Below are positions 7,458 through 14,782 of a stretch of DNA of 16,932 nt, piece by piece. A program made the position numbers and the translations under genes. Source of the stretch: Sedimentisphaerales bacterium (lineage in GTDB: Bacteria > Planctomycetota > Phycisphaerae > Sedimentisphaerales > Anaerobacaceae); NCBI GenBank assembly GCA_016933985.1, contig JAFGTU010000125.1, positions 1-16,932 on the forward strand, given 5' to 3'. Positions within the stretch are counted from its first letter, which is position 1, and every line of letters starts with the position of its first letter. Below the pieces are notes generated by a model. The model saw nothing but the letters and a program-made list of their open reading frames with translations, did no database searches and was not told the origin of the DNA.

Positions 7458-8018
7458 GTGTTGTTGGTTAATTTTAGGTGTTCTAAAGTGGCCGGGGAAT
7501 TGCAGAAGAGACTGGTAGAAGCGGCGGTTGCGGGGGATCTTGGCAGCTTCGGCGAGCTTGCTACGCGATATTATTCTTCTATGGTTGCGGTGGCTTATTC
7601 GGTGGTTGCGGACCATCAGCTTGCCGAGGATGCGGCTCAGGAGGCGTTTGCCAAGGCCCTGGTCGGCCTGCGGAAGCTCAAAAAACCCGCGCGGTTTGCA
7701 GCCTGGCTGGCCCAGATATGCCGAAATACAGCCGTCGATATGGTGCGTGCGCGGGCACGGGCCGTGCCGACGGCAGATATCGCCGATTGCAGCGAGATCG
7801 CCGCCGAGCAGGTCGATACCGAGGCGGTCAGGGAGGTTATCGCCGAGTTGTCCAGGACCGAGAGGGAGCTGATTACGCTGCGATACTATAACAGGCTCTC
7901 GTACGAGCAGGTCTCGGATGTATTGGGGATATCGAGGGCGGCGGTCAACGGGAGATTGACGCGAACGAAACAGAAACTGGCAAAACGCCTCAAACAGCAG
8001 GGGATTTGGGAGAGTTAG
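7458..8018 (+). CDS. ECF-type RNA polymerase sigma factor
   Basis: This 186-aa sigma-70 family protein has the ECF layout of two domains. Region 2 spans about residues 15-100 (YSVVADHQLAEDAAQEAF for 2.2-2.3, then FAAWLAQICRNTAVDMVRAR for 2.4), and region 4 about 124-178 with the helix-turn-helix YEQVSDVLGISRAAVNGRL. A short linker (about 101-123) replaces region 3. The start is taken as GTG 7458, with AAGGA (7447-7451) 6 nt upstream. GTG 7488 would remove ten residues and is a possible alternative. It directs RNA polymerase to a set of promoters under some envelope or metabolic signal. The downstream gene begins 2 nt after its stop and has its ribosome site inside this gene's last codons, so the two are translated together and very likely work together. 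Confidence 0.92.
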   Translation: MLLVNFRCSKVAGELQKRLVEAAVAGDLGSFGELATRYYSSMVAVAYSVVADHQLAEDAAQEAFAKALVGLRKLKKPARFAAWLAQICRNTAVDMVRARARAVPTADIADCSEIAAEQVDTEAVREVIAELSRTERELITLRYYNRLSYEQVSDVLGISRAAVNGRLTRTKQKLAKRLKQQGIWES

Positions 8019-8020
8019 AA

Positions 8021-10546
8021 ATGAAATCGCAAGACAAAGACAAGAAACTGGATGAGCTTATCACAGCGGCAATCGGCAGAGAAGACCTGAAGTTCGACTT
8101 CGACAAGTGGAAAGGCGAGCACGCCGAGGAGATTCGAGTCTATGAATCGCAGCGGCACCAGCCGGGCAGATTGTTGAATTTGATTCGCGGCAGCGGGGTG
8201 CTGAGATACGCCGCTGTTGCCGCTATTGTTGCAGGGGTACTTATTGGCGTGCCGCGACTGACCGGTGGCCTGACGACCATTGCGTGGGCGGATGTGACCG
8301 AGCGGTTCAAGTCGGTCCCGTTCTTCAGTGCTGCGATATATATCAAAGATGACGTTACGAACGAGCCGAAGCAGATCGAGCTTTGGATGAGCCGCGGGGG
8401 TAAAGCCAGATTGAGGACGGGAACACAAGTGATTTTCGGCGACCAGGGCAAGGTGACAAGGGCCTTCGATATCAAGACCCGCGCAAAGGTCGAGGCTGAC
8501 GAGCACGCCGGCTTTCTTTTGCAGAAGTTAGGCTCGGCAAAGGAGTTCTCGCTGGATTCCGTGATGAAGGTGGTATTCGGGGGCAGGATGGAGGATGTTA
8601 CGCCTCTGATAAATCCGGATGCTGTTGTTTCGCGGGATATGGTGGTGTTCGATATTCAATCGACCATCAGCCCGGAATGGCTGCGGATATGGGCGCTGCG
8701 CGAGAGCAGACTCCCCGTTCGAATCAAGGTCTGGGACCCGCGCGACGGCGAGGGGACGGATGTTGTGTTTTCGTATTCCAGAGAGCAACCCGATGAATTC
8801 TTCGATCCTAATGCCTTTGCGGGGCTTCTGCGGGATAGCCGGGGCAACAGCAGGGCGAACCTCGCCTACGCTTATTTGAAGGATCCGGGCGGCAGGCGGA
8901 TTACCCCTGAAGATATGTTCGAGGATTCCGGTTTTCACATGCCGCAAATCAAACATGTCGGGATAACGCCGAAAGGCGCCGTCTGGGTGATAGCCGAAAA
9001 GGCAAGCAATCGTACGCCGGAGGGGCGGGTCTTCTACGGGTTTGAAGAGATCGCGGACGACCTTGATAGGGTATATCAAGAGGTTTATTCCTCACATAGA
9101 GTGGACGGCGATCAGAGCATGGAAGTCTTTGTCCCGATCGGGTATCCGTTCGATGGGAATATCCCGGGTAAGATCACGCTTAGCTGCAAAATGAAGGATT
9201 ACGAAGCCCTCGGCCGCGAGCCGTTGGTTGGGACGGTCGAGCTGACGCAATGGAAGCAGAACGAGATGTGGCCTGAGGGGACGATCGGCTCATCGCCTCA
9301 GGAACTTGCCACGACGCTTGCCTGGCAACATGCAAACGCAAAACGCTACACCGGAGCGGAAAGGATAATCGCGACTATCGAGGGCGAGCCTGAAACTGAT
9401 TCGGCTGCGCTCACGCGGGAAAGAATTCGGCTGCGAATACTCGTAAGTCAGGAGAAGTGCGCCGAGGCCGTCGAATTGGGCCAACGGCTCATGCCGACCC
9501 TCGAAGACGACTACCGCAGATGGAAGGGCTATGCTCCGCATCCCGATGCGTTCACGGATTACCTGCGGGCACTGGCGTACACAAAGCGGCTGGACGAAGT
9601 CAAGCAGGTCTGGGACAAAATCAAGGCCATAGACCCCCATATTCCGGACAGATTAAATAAGCGTGCGAGGCGGCATATCGAGGAGGATATGCAGGCCGGC
9701 TTCAAAAATGCTGCCAGGATTCTTGTCCCGCATCTCTCGCGAGAGGCTCATTTGACTGTCGAACAGATCAATGAAATGCTGCAGCTTGATATCAAGAACG
9801 ACGAGACATTCAAACATTATGTCTTCTGGGACTGGAACCCGGAATTCGAAAAGCCTGAATTCAAGAATTGGCAGCGGCGGTTGAGTGAACTGGCGGAATA
9901 CTATAAGACGCATCCTCTTCCGGAGAGGATGGAGATTCTCGAGCGTGATAGGGATCTGGAGTTTGCGGTTCGTTTCACAAGGATGCCTGGGATTGATACG
10001 CATTTTGCCGAACCGCTGCGGTGCAAGTTTGGGGAGTACGTGTATTTTTATAAGTATCCCGAGTCGGCAGGTCGGCTGCGAATGGAAGATGGGCTTGCTG
10101 AGATGAAATTGCAGCACGATATTGTCTTTAAGACGGAGATTGAGCAGCCGGAGAGGATAGCGGTTGTGCTGGATTATTTCGGCCTGGAGGTTGTGGAGGT
10201 GAATGAGCCGAGGCAGGTGTGGGTGGCAAAGCACGATGGGCGAAAGTTGAAGGATTTCAAGGAGGTCAAGGCGCCGGGCAAGGTGACGGCGATGTCCAGC
10301 GGCGGGCTTGATTTGGAATACCTGTTCCGCAGCTTGATGGACCAGCAGAACCGCGATGCAAAGGCGGCAGGGCCGGTGATAATAGACCGGACGGGGCTGA
10401 CTCAAAGAGTCTCACTGGAATGTCCGTCCTTTGAAGGGTCCGAGGGTCTGGAGACCGCACGCAAATGGTTCGCCGAGGAGATGGGTGTGACGTTCACCGA
10501 AGAGGTGCGGCGGATGACGACATACATTATTCGCAAACGTCAATAA
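8021..10546 (+). CDS. Single-pass membrane protein paired with the ECF sigma factor (candidate regulator/sensor)
   Basis: The protein has 841 aa. Residues 1-60 are charged and probably cytoplasmic, with FDFDKWKGEHAEEI at 25-38, a motif style I recall next to planctomycete ECF sigma genes. A transmembrane helix follows at about 61-79 (LRYAAVAAIVAGVLIGVP). Residues about 90-265 look like a LolA/RseB-type beta domain (ERFKSVPFFSAAIYIKD...). A beta-rich section (about 290-410) and a helical TPR-like part (about 426-560) come next. The last 58 residues (PVIIDRTGLTQRVSLE) resemble the 'DRTGLTG.yd' end of DUF3738-type proteins. No HxxxCxxC zinc anti-sigma motif is present. The layout suggests the cytoplasmic tail binds the sigma factor and the outer part senses a signal, but this is inference. 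The ATG at 8021 is used (GGAG at 8009-8012); the frame also opens at TTG 8006. Confidence 0.78.
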   Translation: MKSQDKDKKLDELITAAIGREDLKFDFDKWKGEHAEEIRVYESQRHQPGRLLNLIRGSGVLRYAAVAAIVAGVLIGVPRLTGGLTTIAWADVTERFKSVPFFSAAIYIKDDVTNEPKQIELWMSRGGKARLRTGTQVIFGDQGKVTRAFDIKTRAKVEADEHAGFLLQKLGSAKEFSLDSVMKVVFGGRMEDVTPLINPDAVVSRDMVVFDIQSTISPEWLRIWALRESRLPVRIKVWDPRDGEGTDVVFSYSREQPDEFFDPNAFAGLLRDSRGNSRANLAYAYLKDPGGRRITPEDMFEDSGFHMPQIKHVGITPKGAVWVIAEKASNRTPEGRVFYGFEEIADDLDRVYQEVYSSHRVDGDQSMEVFVPIGYPFDGNIPGKITLSCKMKDYEALGREPLVGTVELTQWKQNEMWPEGTIGSSPQELATTLAWQHANAKRYTGAERIIATIEGEPETDSAALTRERIRLRILVSQEKCAEAVELGQRLMPTLEDDYRRWKGYAPHPDAFTDYLRALAYTKRLDEVKQVWDKIKAIDPHIPDRLNKRARRHIEEDMQAGFKNAARILVPHLSREAHLTVEQINEMLQLDIKNDETFKHYVFWDWNPEFEKPEFKNWQRRLSELAEYYKTHPLPERMEILERDRDLEFAVRFTRMPGIDTHFAEPLRCKFGEYVYFYKYPESAGRLRMEDGLAEMKLQHDIVFKTEIEQPERIAVVLDYFGLEVVEVNEPRQVWVAKHDGRKLKDFKEVKAPGKVTAMSSGGLDLEYLFRSLMDQQNRDAKAAGPVIIDRTGLTQRVSLECPSFEGSEGLETARKWFAEEMGVTFTEEVRRMTTYIIRKRQ

Positions 10547-10643
10547 CGCCGGCTGCGTTTGAAGAATGCTTGTATTGTTCTTCGTCGCCGGGTCACGTCA
10601 TTCCGACCGAAGTCCCGCCATCGTCTGGACGAAGCGGAGGAAT
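10547..10643. repeat. Convergent intergenic region with REP-like inverted repeat
   Basis: The 97 bp between two converging stop codons holds CGTCATTCCGACCGAAG starting at 10596 and CGAAGCGGAGGAATCT ending at 10645, with inverted arms ATTCC (10600-10604) and GGAAT (10639-10643). This matches a dispersed repeat style seen between genes in many bacteria. A second potential stem, GAAGAA (10561-10566) with TTCTTC (10578-10583), is flanked by CCGGC and GCCGG. It could act as a two-way terminator, but there is no clear T-run. Confidence 0.45.
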
Positions 10644-11285
10644 CTATCTCATTACCCAGCGTTGTGATTCGTAGATGAGGTTGGCGTCGGACCTCTGGGC
10701 CGGATCGCCTTCGAGCTTGTACGTGAGTTCGAGGGTCTTTCTGAGGAATACTATAAGCGGGTTGCCGTTCTTGTCCTTTGCGACGGGGTGACTGACGAAT
10801 GCCGTCTCGTTGCTCAGGCCCGTGATATATATCTTTATCTCTTTGGCCTTTTCATCGAAATCGGGCCAGATTACGGCGATGTCCTTAGAGTTATCCTCGC
10901 CGGCGAGGATTTTGTCGTCGGTCGCGGCAAGGGATTCGAGGAACGAGTAGGCGGCCTGGTGACGGTTTCTGACGCTCTCGAAGACGTCGGGCGTAACGTT
11001 CTGGCCGGCGGGTATTATCTGGAAGGTGTCGGTCTTAAGCTCGCACTTGGGGTAGAAATCGACCTTCGTGCCGGTCTTGTTGGTCAGGGTGATCAGGGAG
11101 TACCAGAAGCGTTTCGGCTTGTTGTCGATGCCCGTGCGGAGGATAATCTGCTGGGGGTGGGTGAACTTGGTGTCGATGGTCCATTGGCCGGGGGCCGGCA
11201 TTAACGCCGGGGTCGGCGCGACCGCCCGGCAGACGCACGCAGCGGCGGCCAGGACGATAAAGGCGGAACAAGGCAAGGCTCTCAT
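10644..11285 (-). CDS. Exported protein of unknown function (213 aa)
   Basis: I do not recognise a family. The chosen ATG at 11285 is preceded by AAGGGGG, about 7 nt away, and starts a signal sequence (MRALPCSAFIVLAAAACVC). Cleavage after A23 (CRAVA-PTP) is likely; lipidation at C17 (AAAC) is possible. The mature part has features of an all-beta domain: RFWYSLITLTNKTGTKVDFYPKC (residues about 60-82) reads like an Ig-like or DUF11-like strand pair, then a helix (about 103-118, 'FESVRNRHQAAYSFLE'), and a second strand set (KEIKIYITGLSNETAFVSHP, PLIVFLRKTLELTYKL). The pattern suggests binding or structure rather than catalysis. It is a single gene between REP-like repeats, converging on the sigma-linked membrane protein. 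Upstream in-frame codons run through a palindromic repeat and were rejected as start sites. Confidence 0.75.
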   Translation of the reverse strand: MRALPCSAFIVLAAAACVCRAVAPTPALMPAPGQWTIDTKFTHPQQIILRTGIDNKPKRFWYSLITLTNKTGTKVDFYPKCELKTDTFQIIPAGQNVTPDVFESVRNRHQAAYSFLESLAATDDKILAGEDNSKDIAVIWPDFDEKAKEIKIYITGLSNETAFVSHPVAKDKNGNPLIVFLRKTLELTYKLEGDPAQRSDANLIYESQRWVMR

Positions 11286-11340
11286 TGTATTGCCCCCTTT
11301 TGAAAGCGTAACACAATCAATTCTCATATTTGCCGAGCAT

Positions 11341-11370
11341 CCTGGATTCCCGCCTACGCGGGAATGACAG
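11341..11370. repeat. Short palindromic dispersed repeat (ATTCCCGC...GCGGGAAT)
   Basis: ATTCCCGC (11346-11353), a CTAC loop and GCGGGAAT (11358-11365) form a perfect 8-bp stem, inside the phrase CTGGATTCCCGC...GGAATGACA. The same phrase is a widespread intergenic REP-like repeat, often mistranslated as CHSRVGGNP; here that translation appears on the minus strand just upstream of the 213-aa gene. Confidence 0.7.
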
Positions 11371-11476
11371 AATTCCAGCTCTTCTGTTCTCAGACGGCGT
11401 TGGAAGCGCATTTTCTAACCTTCCAGGCCCAAACACGCGCCCAATACCCTATTTTACCCCAAAAAGGGCTGACGGA

Positions 11477-11560
11477 CAAGAGTTTTTTGCACATTCTATA
11501 AGTAGTTTCGGCTCTTGCACCCCCGTTTGTTCGCCAATTCCGCCGGATTTGCGATTATCA
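11477..11560. repeat. Diverged copy of the sequence upstream of the beta-helix gene pair
   Basis: The stretch from CAAGAG (11477) through GTTTGTTCG (11525-11533) to CGCCGGATTT (11541-11550) lines up, with about one single-base gap, with 16570-16652. It starts just past the 3' end of the large beta-helix gene. CAAGAG here can also pair with CTCTTG (11512-11517 region), giving a weak hairpin. Confidence 0.5.
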
Positions 11561-11565
11561 GTGGG

Positions 11566-14500
11566 TCATCTTGCTGGCATACACGTGAATTGCCATACGG
11601 GGCCGGTGGTCTTACCATAAATGTTGACCTCGTCAATTCGCCAGTAGTAAGTCTTCTGGGCTTCAAGCGGGCCCGGTCTGAATGTGTCGGCCGTCTGATT
11701 TCCCTGGAATTGCCCCGGAGATTCGGTGCCGAAATAGACATCGTGGGTCTGGGCGCCGGCGCCCGGCTGCCAGGAAAGCGTAACAGATGCGCTCGGATAA
11801 GTAGCTTCGTCAGTGGGATAAGGATCAGTCGCTGCATCGGGAGGTGATATCCTGAAGGTCCACACCGCACCTATAGTCTTACCGACGCCGCTGACTTCAT
11901 CGATTCGCCAGTAATATGTGTGGAACGGGAGAGTGGCGCCCAGGTTGTATGTGTTAACGGTGAAATATCCACGGTATTCGCCCGGGCTACTGATTCCGAA
12001 ATAGACATCGTGCCCCCAAGTGTAGTTTCCAGGCTGCCAACCTAAAACATAGTTACCTTGCGAATCGGGAAAAACACCGGTTGCGCCGTCGGCAGGATAC
12101 GGATTGGTTGCCTGAGTGGGGGGCAGAACAGTGAAGGTCCAGACGGGACCAACAGTTTTACCATCGCCACAGATTTCATCGATGCGCCAGTAGTAAGTCT
12201 TGTACGCTTCCAGGTCGGACGGCGTGAACGTCGTCGCAGCCTGGTTACCCTGAAATTCGCCGGGTGATTCAGTTCCGAAGTACACATCGTGCGTTTCTGC
12301 GCCTGAGCCGGCATGCCACGCGAGAGTAACGTGTGTATTCGCATAAACGCTTCCATCAGCAGGATAAGGTTGGGTCGCCGGATCGGGAGGAGGTGTCCTG
12401 AAGGACCAGACCGTTCCTATGGTCTTGCCGCAACTGCCGATTTCATCTATACGCCAATAGTAGGTCTGTGCCACTTTGAGGGAGCCGGGGTTGAATATAG
12501 TCCCGGTTTGACTTCCCTGGAAATCTCCCGGGCTGACCGTCCCGAAATACACATCGTATGTTTCAGAGCCTTGGCCCGGCTGCCATGATAGAATCTGGGG
12601 CATGCTGTTGCATTCGGCTCCATCCGCGGGGTAAGGATTGGTTGCCGGCGGGGGACCCTCGACTGTGAAAGACCATACGGGGCCTTCAGTCACGAATTCC
12701 CCGCTGACTTCATCGATTCGCCAGAAGTATGTGTTGCTCAAAAGCACAGGGCCCAGGCTAAAGTCGGTGTCAGAGACGGTTTGGTTGCGTTTGTATTGGC
12801 CGGGGCTAACTGTCCCGAAATAGATATTATGCGAGTGGGCGCCATCGCCGGCCGTCCAGTTCAGCATGAATGTTCCAGATCGATCGGCACAGACACCCGT
12901 AGCACCGTCTGCTGGAATTGGATTACTTGCAGGGGCCGGCGGCGAAATCGAGAAGGCCCATACGGTTCCCGTGGTTTTGCCGTAAGTGTTAATCTCATCT
13001 ATTCGCCAATAGTACGTGCCGGATGTAGAAGGGTAGCCGGCGAAAAATTCTGTCTCAGTCTGGTTACCTCGAAAATAGCCTGGGCTGACGGTTCCAAAAT
13101 AGACATCGTGGCTGTCCGCGCGGCCTCCGGCCTGCCAGGTTAAAGTAAGCCCGAGCCACCCTATAGAAGGATCGACGGTTCCATCGGCGGGATAGGGATT
13201 TGTTGCTCGGCCCGGACGCCAGGGACTCGGTGGCTCGAGGTCCGAGATAAGCCACTTGCGGGCCAGAAATGCAAAGTCTATGCCATCGACTATGCAGTCA
13301 CCGTTGATATCGCCCGCGACGATTGTCTCGCAGGGCGGCTTATTGAAGTACGACTTACTCGCCTCGGCCGTCGCTCCATAGGCGCCCATATTGATTCTGC
13401 CGCCGTTGGGGAATGGCTCGAGGCTGATGGGATAGCTGGGATCCCCAGCATCGATACACAGGCTCGTCACATCGTCTATTGTCCACTCTCTTTCATCAGC
13501 ATCCCACCTGCCCGCCTGGGATTTCAAATGATAGTCGCCGCCGGCATCCATCCATGTGGTATTAGGATCGTTAGGCTCGACATGGATATTCGGATCTGTA
13601 ATATAACCCCAATACCCCGGATCGGCAAAGCAAGGATCGACGTCGATATTCCCGGGGCCCCAATCTATGGTATATATGCCGTCGGTATACACGTCCGACT
13701 GGCCCCCGCTAACGTTGGAATAGGAAACAGAGACGAAGGGAGGACCGTATAAGAAGGCATTTGCCTCATCGACTGCTATCTGCGGTCCTACCGGTGCGGT
13801 GTTGCCGTGAATAATGGAATTAGAGATTGCCGGACGGGCGTACATCCGTCCGTGGATTCCGCCACCGAGCTCACCGGCGACATTGTCGGCTATTATGCAT
13901 CCGCTCACCATCATATAGCCGCCCCTTGAAGAGATGCCCCCGCCTTTTGTGCCCGCTATGTTACCTGTTATGATACAGTTCTTTACGACGAAGGGCACGT
14001 CGGCGGAAGTGGTTCGGATTGCGCCGCCTCTGCCGGTAGCTACGTTATGGCTGATGATGCAATTTTCAACGGTTAGACCATATTGCCCGGTTCCGTAGAT
14101 TCCGCCGCCGTAACCATCGGATGTATTATGGGTAATGATGCAGTTTCTGACGGTTAGGTAACCACCCGTAGCGCTTATTGCCCCGCCGGAGCCGGTGTTA
14201 TAGGTCAAGATGCAGTTGGTGATAATCGGGGAGGCCCCGTCGGAGGAAATGGCGCCACCGCCGTTAGAGAAAGGCCAATTTCCGTAGCCGTTTATTATTT
14301 TCACGCCGCTTAGGATCGAGTTTGCATCTTCGGCGTTATCGAAGATGAACCCCTGACCCTGCTGTCGGCAGTCGATTACGGTTTCTGCGACGACGTCGAA
14401 GTCTTCGGGGTTGGTGCCTCGAACGGTTATTGCTTTTCCTTTGAACCAAATGTTGTAGTTTCCCGGGCCGGTGTATGTACCTGGTTTGATTTCGACCACT

Positions 14501-14658
14501 TCGCCGTCGTATGCGTCGTTTATTGCGGCCTGGATGTTTTTGAAGTCTGCGGGGCCGTCGTCATCGACGGTGATTGTCGTCGCCCCGGCCGGGAGGACAA
14601 GGCACAACGCCAGCAGCAATGCCGCCAAGCAGGTTTTCGCACTTATCTCCCACTTCAT
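11566..14658 (-). CDS. Secreted right-handed beta-helix protein with dockerin-like loop and six Fn3-like repeats
   Basis: This 1030-aa protein starts with a signal peptide (LAALLLALCLVLPAGA, cleaved after about residue 26). Residues 28-95 are the usual entry of such proteins (ITVDDDGPADFKNIQAAIN). A parallel beta-helix spans about 100-320, with repeated 'NCIITHN...GGGI' rungs typical of pectate-lyase-like or Omp-like (PbH1) folds. Residues about 335-445 form a conserved connector (DPCFADPGYWG, CIDAGDPSYP). One dockerin-type calcium loop, GDINGDCIVDGIDFAFLA, lies at 449-466; the usual second loop is absent. Six Fn3-like units of about 90 residues follow, each with HDVYFGT.SPG and YYWRIDE (WRIDE at 551, 647, 735, 824, 918 and 1007). 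No enzyme motif was identified, so a surface, adhesion or polysaccharide-binding role is inferred. Ribosome site GAGGAG is 8 nt upstream (14667-14672). Confidence 0.88.
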   Translation of the reverse strand: MKWEISAKTCLAALLLALCLVLPAGATTITVDDDGPADFKNIQAAINDAYDGEVVEIKPGTYTGPGNYNIWFKGKAITVRGTNPEDFDVVAETVIDCRQQGQGFIFDNAEDANSILSGVKIINGYGNWPFSNGGGAISSDGASPIITNCILTYNTGSGGAISATGGYLTVRNCIITHNTSDGYGGGIYGTGQYGLTVENCIISHNVATGRGGAIRTTSADVPFVVKNCIITGNIAGTKGGGISSRGGYMMVSGCIIADNVAGELGGGIHGRMYARPAISNSIIHGNTAPVGPQIAVDEANAFLYGPPFVSVSYSNVSGGQSDVYTDGIYTIDWGPGNIDVDPCFADPGYWGYITDPNIHVEPNDPNTTWMDAGGDYHLKSQAGRWDADEREWTIDDVTSLCIDAGDPSYPISLEPFPNGGRINMGAYGATAEASKSYFNKPPCETIVAGDINGDCIVDGIDFAFLARKWLISDLEPPSPWRPGRATNPYPADGTVDPSIGWLGLTLTWQAGGRADSHDVYFGTVSPGYFRGNQTETEFFAGYPSTSGTYYWRIDEINTYGKTTGTVWAFSISPPAPASNPIPADGATGVCADRSGTFMLNWTAGDGAHSHNIYFGTVSPGQYKRNQTVSDTDFSLGPVLLSNTYFWRIDEVSGEFVTEGPVWSFTVEGPPPATNPYPADGAECNSMPQILSWQPGQGSETYDVYFGTVSPGDFQGSQTGTIFNPGSLKVAQTYYWRIDEIGSCGKTIGTVWSFRTPPPDPATQPYPADGSVYANTHVTLAWHAGSGAETHDVYFGTESPGEFQGNQAATTFTPSDLEAYKTYYWRIDEICGDGKTVGPVWTFTVLPPTQATNPYPADGATGVFPDSQGNYVLGWQPGNYTWGHDVYFGISSPGEYRGYFTVNTYNLGATLPFHTYYWRIDEVSGVGKTIGAVWTFRISPPDAATDPYPTDEATYPSASVTLSWQPGAGAQTHDVYFGTESPGQFQGNQTADTFRPGPLEAQKTYYWRIDEVNIYGKTTGPVWQFTCMPAR
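11581..13206 (-). repeat. Six tandem Fn3-like repeat units inside the large beta-helix gene
   Basis: Approximate units, in coding order, are 12946-13206, 12664-12933, 12397-12648, 12130-12381, 11851-12114 and 11581-11835, each about 250-270 bp. All encode ATNPYPADG at the start, (S/T)HDVYFGT.SPG.(F/Y) in the middle and YYWRIDE...GKT.G.VW.F at the end. Units 3, 4 and 6 look closest to each other, units 2 and 5 more diverged with a longer GATGV insert. Confidence 0.85.
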
Positions 14659-14709
14659 ATTTTCAACTCCTCGAACATTAGTTCTACAAACAGAATTATA
14701 TCAGATTCG
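14659..14709 (-). promoter_or_regulatory. Promoter and leader of the large beta-helix gene, duplicated from its neighbour
   Basis: Reading on the minus strand, a perfect TATAAT -10 lies at 14695-14700, followed by a leader that carries GAGGAG 8 nt before the ATG. The matching -35 position holds no good hexamer (ATGGCC or TGGCCG), unlike the TTGCCC of the sister gene. From 14656 to 14709 this DNA agrees with 16493-16546 at 52 of 54 positions. Confidence 0.55.
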
Positions 14710-14724
14710 GCTCCGCCGGCCATG

Positions 14725-14743
14725 AGAAAACTCAAGGTTTTCT
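14725..14743. repeat. AT-rich perfect inverted repeat between the two beta-helix genes
   Basis: AGAAAAC (14725-14731) and GTTTTCT (14737-14743) form a 7-bp stem with a TCAAG loop, 40 bp past the stop of the upstream paralog. It might slow transcription, but lacks a GC-rich stem and a following T-run, so it is not called a terminator. Confidence 0.3.
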
Positions 14744-14782
14744 GCCTCCGATGTCGTATATGTGGGAATCCGGTCATAGGCG

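Noticed and set aside
7332..7470. AAGGAGGT followed by a TTG-started short frame
   Set aside because: The product lacks any recognisable pattern and overlaps the sigma gene start; probably a chance or leftover ribosome site.
11286..11411. N-terminal extension of the 213-aa protein containing CHSRVGGNP
   Set aside because: This is translation of a palindromic dispersed repeat; a signal peptide with a ribosome site begins at 11285.
11581..13206. CRISPR-like or satellite array
   Set aside because: The periodicity of about 260-290 bp is that of protein-coding Fn3-like domains, with no short identical repeats and spacers.
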